NCBI GenBank assembly: GCA_005406025.1
Contig: BGZK01001195.1
Coordinates: forward strand, 1-64,000
DNA length: 64,000 nucleotides
Source of the DNA: Eumeta japonica
Taxonomy: Eukaryota; Arthropoda; Insecta; Lepidoptera; Psychidae
Direction of reading: 5' to 3'
The notes under the pieces are model-generated. The model searched no databases, was not told where the DNA came from, and saw only the letters and a program-made list of their open reading frames with translations. Made by a program: the position numbers and the translations under genes. This document shows, piece by piece, positions 60,801 through 64,000 of the stretch (the stretch's first letter is position 1; the number at the start of each line of letters is the position of its first letter).

Positions 60801-61836
60801 CACATTTTTTATTTGTAATATTCTGTACATTTTATCATGCATCTTTTTGAAAATATTCATAATCTCCTGTCCTTATAAAAAATTTTGTTAAAGAAACCAT
60901 AGGCAATGAAGTAGCTTTTTCTGAGAAAAATGGCTTAGAAAATTTACGTAAAAAAGTCGTACTGACAACCTTAGAACAGCTCATACGTAGATGTTATTAT
61001 ATTGCGCCTCAGTGCGCCTCGCGGCCGGCCACCCGATCACGCCCGCGTGTTCAGTCTGGCCGGACATTTATTAGGGTTGTGGCTATATTATTTTGTATTA
61101 TTTATAAGTATATTATCAATTATATGTTTCGTTATAGTTAATTTGGAAAAATTGTTCTAAAAAAAGAGATAATAAATATTTGCGAAAATGTGCTCGATAA
61201 AATCCACCTGTATACGTTATTCGTTAAAGTTAACTTTTGCTATTTTGGTAACATAATTATTATAAACTTCCAAATCCAGTTATAACATTTTATTTAATTT
61301 TTAAACATAACAATGATAGAGTATAACAATAATCATTCATATCATATTATCATTTGGCCATATATTTTCTTTATAATAGAAATAGGAAACATAAGTAGGA
61401 CAAATTTTCCCAAAACTTGAAAATTGTTTATATTCTTTTCACTCAGGAGTTTCCATGAATCAATTATCAGTACTCAACAATTTAATAATAAATACTTTGC
61501 ATTATTTAATTAAAGAGTTATGTTTGGAGAACATTAAAAACACACAATTACGGCGATTAATACTAAAAAAAATATTTATTCTAATGATTTCTACGAGACT
61601 GTACAACTTTGGTAGAAAGAATTGAATTTACTGACTTCTCACACCGTCACTGTCCTTCGACTACGCACTGACATTAATATAGATTTTTTTTATCATGAAA
61701 GTTTTATCAGCATACAGATAAATTGTATCCCTAGATAATTGATACTTAAAACCAGTCTAGGACATACTAGCATCACATTAGGATCGGAACTACCCGAAAG
61801 TATATTTCTAACCATTTAATATATTTATTTAAAATA
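57891..61836. other. Intergenic stretch before the second Ly6-type gene
   Basis: Very AT-rich. At 59,690-59,870 the minus strand has a 60-codon frame after an AG (V-I-I-E-A-Y-Q-F-L-L-R-D-H ... R-H-I-S-S-V-I-E) that reads like protein but has no known motif. A LINE-type tail lies at 60560-60665 and a short GC-rich patch at 61008-61065. No host exon can be supported. Confidence 0.45.
60560..60665 (+). repeat. Dispersed LINE/Helitron-type tail repeat
   Basis: Contains AAAGTTTAATCAAAATCCGT, TTCGTAGTTTTTGAGTGAAA and GAGTAGCAAACATTCTT, matching the very common lepidopteran tail AAAGTTTCATCAAAATCCGTTCAGTAGTTTTTGCGTGAAAGAGTAACAAACAT in order and spacing. Only the tail is recognisable. Confidence 0.65.
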
Positions 61837-61897
61837 ATGGATAATTTATTGAAAATGTTATTAGTGTTCAATTTACTATTTTTTTCTGTGTCCACAG
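61837..61897 (+). CDS. Ly6-type gene 2, exon 1 (signal peptide)
   Basis: M-D-N-L-L-K-M-L-L-V-F-N-L-L-F-F-S-V-S-T plus one base, ending at donor ACAG|GTAAAG (phase 1, as in gene 1). The next Met (codon 7) would leave a shorter but still workable signal. Confidence 0.8.
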
Positions 61898-63526
61898 GTA
61901 AAGTTATTTCATTACCTCTGTTATTAAATACTAAGAATTAATTATACATGAACGTAAAAAAGTAATTCTATTAGAAAAGTTTTTCATTTATGATATTTTT
62001 AATACAGACAATATTTTTCGAAATTTTTTTTTTTTAATTTTCCTCTACACCGTAATATTCGAAAACCTTTTATGCTAATAATAAGAGTTGGAAACGACTG
62101 TATTCAATATAAAAATTATGACATAAATATCAGTTTTTTAAATATTCCTATAATTTATATATTACAAATTGTAAAAAATATAATAAATTTTTTAAATAAA
62201 TTATAATAAATTAATATATTTGTTGATATTTTGACAATTTTATCGGTCGTACTTGTATTACCTTTATGTATTAAACACCATTATTTTTTTATTACAAATT
62301 TTATTACTGTATAGTAATTAAAAATAAAATAATGATTACATTTTAAAGAAAATTGATCTCTTGCTATAAACAAAACCGAATGTTTGAAAAATTGAAAAAT
62401 TGCTAAGTATCTAAATTTTAAATTCCATTTTCAGCTGATGAAATGAGATGTTACTATTGCATCGATTGTGATGAAGTGTCAGAAGATCAACTACAGACGT
62501 GTTCCTTAGAGAACGTCATATCTTTTACTACAACTACTACAAGTACAACTACCACTGAGCAACTTACAACGATTACTACAGAACAAACTATCACAGAATC
62601 TACTACTCCTAGCACTGAGCCAACTACTCCAACTGCAGAGCCAATCACAGAAACCACCATTTCGAATACAGAATCGACCGTAGAGCTCACCACTCCAACT
62701 ACACAGCCGGTCACGGACGCTACCACTCCTACTACAGAGTCAGTCACGGACGCTACCACTCCTACTACAGAGTCAGTCACGGACGCTACCACTCCTACTA
62801 CAGAGTCAGTCACGGATGCTACTACTCCAACTACACAGCCAATCACGGATGCTACCACTCCCACTACAGAGTCAGTCACGGATGCTACTACTCCAACTAC
62901 ACAGCCAATCACGGACGCTACCACTCCTACTACAGAGTCAGTCACAGATGTTACTACTCCAACTACACAGCAAATTACGGACGCTACCACCGTAACTTCA
63001 GAACCTATTATGGCAGCTGAATATTCCGAAGATATTCCTTCCATTGACAGTCTTCGTTTCCGCAAATTTCCGTCGGTACACCGATTGAGAAGAAGCCTTA
63101 GGAATGATATTCGTTTCGTCTGTGTAGTTGTTAAAACGGAAGGTAAGTCTTAGATCTTGAGCTTCTAATGCTTACAAACCTATTGATACCTAGATTTAGA
63201 ATTTAAAATCTACATAAAAACACTGAGCATGTGTTATCTATCAGCAATGGTTACCTATGAATGTTTCATATTATCGACGCACAAAGAAATGGCGTGACAA
63301 TAGTAAGAATATCTTATTTCTTTGTTTAACAGAGAACGGCGATGAAATCACATCGAGAGGCTGCGCAGTCGCAGCAGACACGAACGAGCAGACTTGCGGG
63401 AACATCGGCTCGACTCTCGAGTGCGACGTCTGCGACACGGAAGCCTGCAACTCCGCGACCGGTCTACGACTGTCCTTCGCCGCGTTATTAATCACTATTG
63501 TTACTATTTATTTCCAAAAATACTGA
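61837..63526 (+). CDS. Ly6/uPAR-type protein interrupted by a Thr-rich mucin-like insertion, 320 aa, three exons
   Basis: Joining 61837-61897, 62435-63142 and 63333-63526 gives 963 nt with no internal stop and GT-AG junctions. Residues 1-20 are a signal peptide. Ten cysteines at 26, 29, 32, 43, 250, 267, 278, 287, 290 and 295 give the Ly6 pattern (R-C-Y-Y-C, Q-T-C, F-V-C, R-G-C, E-C-D-V-C, E-A-C-N), and residues about 298-320 are a hydrophobic GPI-type tail. Between the fourth and fifth cysteines lie about 200 residues instead of about 30: a Thr/Ser/Pro-rich block (52-213) and a basic stretch with R237-L-R-R240. The block should be heavily O-glycosylated. Intron 1 and the last intron match gene 1 in phase and place (before E/Q-N-G). 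It probably acts at the cell surface or gut/epithelial lining; that role is inference. Confidence 0.87.
62435..63142 (+). CDS. Ly6-type gene 2, exon 2 (finger I plus mucin-like block)
   Basis: Acceptor CCATTTTCAG, donor GAAG|GTAAGT (phase 1). Encodes D-E-M-R-C-Y-Y-C through the Thr-rich array to F-V-C-V-V-V-K-T-E. One exon spans what is two exons in gene 1. Confidence 0.9.
62683..63012 (+). repeat. Coding minisatellite: ten 33-bp units (11 aa each)
   Basis: Units of the form D-A-T-T-P-T-T-(E/Q)-(S/P)-(V/I)-T start at 62683 and every 33 bp to 62980, covering residues 104-213 of gene 2. The first and last two units are diverged. Two unit types alternate: an E-S-V type and a Q-P type, which also differ at synonymous sites (ACC ACT CCT against ACT ACT CCA). 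Degenerate earlier units lie at 62530-62682. Confidence 0.95.
63333..63526 (+). CDS. Ly6-type gene 2, exon 3
   Basis: Acceptor TTTGTTTAACAG. Encodes N-G-D-E-I-T-S-R-G-C through E-C-D-V-C-D-T-E-A-C-N and the hydrophobic tail to TGA at 63524-63526. Starts at the same codon position as exon 4 of gene 1. Confidence 0.92.
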
Positions 63527-63591
63527 TAATGAAAAATAATTGTAAAATTTAAATTACACAAATTACAAAACTTTTAGTCACAAAATTACAG

Positions 63592-63597
63592 AATAAA
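63592..63597 (+). terminator. Candidate polyadenylation signal of the Ly6-type gene 2
   Basis: AATAAA 66 bp after the stop codon, the first canonical signal downstream, giving a short 3' UTR. Confidence 0.6.
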
Positions 63598-64000
63598 ATT
63601 AACAAATTAGAAAATCATTGTTCACCATTTCACAAATTGTAAGAATTAAAATGTAGATTTATTTACTATTGACATTTCGGGTAAATGTCAACGGTCAAAA
63701 AGAGAAATGCATGTAGTGTAATATTATCTTGTAACGAATGAATTATATGTACTAATGTAAAAAAGCGTCATTATATAAATAGAATTTTCTGACATCTACA
63801 ACTTGATATTAAGACATATATTTATTTATGATTAAGAGTGGCATATTAAATTTTTTATTGCATATAGTTGACACAATCCACAGTAACATATGGTATAAGA
63901 ATCAGGTTTACATTTTAGCCCGTTAACACATTTACGTTTGTTTAAAAAAACGCCAATTCGTAAACGGGCTTAGAGTGTCGACCGATATGTGATCTTCTTC
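63598..64000. other. Downstream flank, nothing recognised
   Basis: AT-rich. An imperfect inverted repeat, AGCCCGTTAACACATTTACG near 63918 against CGTAAACGGGCT near 63959, lies close to the window end and may be part of a small repeat. Confidence 0.45.

Noticed and set aside
62487..63065. A 192-codon minus-strand frame opposite the Thr-rich array
   Set aside because: It is a monotonous V-V-G-V-V-A-S-V-T repeat, the mirror of the sense-strand repeat, with no signal, domain or splice context. The sense frame is joined to conserved Ly6 exons.

Overview
The window looks like insect nuclear DNA, most likely from a moth or butterfly. It is AT-rich, its genes have introns with GT-AG junctions, and much of the rest is transposon debris. 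The best taxonomic clue is a CR1/jockey-like LINE at 54.06-54.94 kb whose 3' end has the 'ATGCTCGTTTGC' tail common in Lepidoptera. R1-clade, mariner, hAT-type and THAP/SWIM-type elements are also present. The order is inferred from repeats, not from a host marker gene.

I can support three host genes, all on the + strand. (1) A GPI-anchored Ly6/uPAR (quiver-type) protein of 161 aa has four exons at 21,099-43,977. The signal-peptide exon is separated from the rest by a 20.8-kb intron. (2) A single-exon gene at 56,962-57,564 has a TATA box and encodes a secreted 200-aa protein with 12 cysteines; I recognise no family. (3) A second Ly6-type gene of 320 aa has three exons at 61,837-63,526. Its Ly6 domain is split by about 160 residues of Thr-rich, mucin-like sequence containing a 33-bp tandem array. 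Genes 1 and 3 share signal-exon phase and last-intron position and phase, so they look like paralogues in a small cluster. This interrupted Ly6 protein is the most unusual thing in the window.

Layout: 0-4.86 kb, a Ty3/gypsy-type LTR retrotransposon on the minus strand. 4.9-19.8 kb, intergenic DNA with a 1.1-kb inverted-repeat (foldback) element, a retroposon tail, two LINE fragments, a hAT-type MITE, an inactivated mariner and isolated GC-rich islands. 19.8-20.8 kb, a TIR element next to the GC-rich promoter region of gene 1. 21.1-44 kb, gene 1; its first intron carries an internally deleted DNA transposon with convergent THAP and SWIM/YqaJ-type exons, a mariner HTH relic, a SINE and a possible internal promoter. 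48.8-52.5 kb, an R1-clade retrotransposon that has lost its reverse-transcriptase active site. 54-56 kb, a LINE end and other repeats. 56.9-63.6 kb, genes 2 and 3.

No rRNA gene, intact tRNA gene or CRISPR array was seen. All family assignments are by eye from translated motifs; no database search was run.
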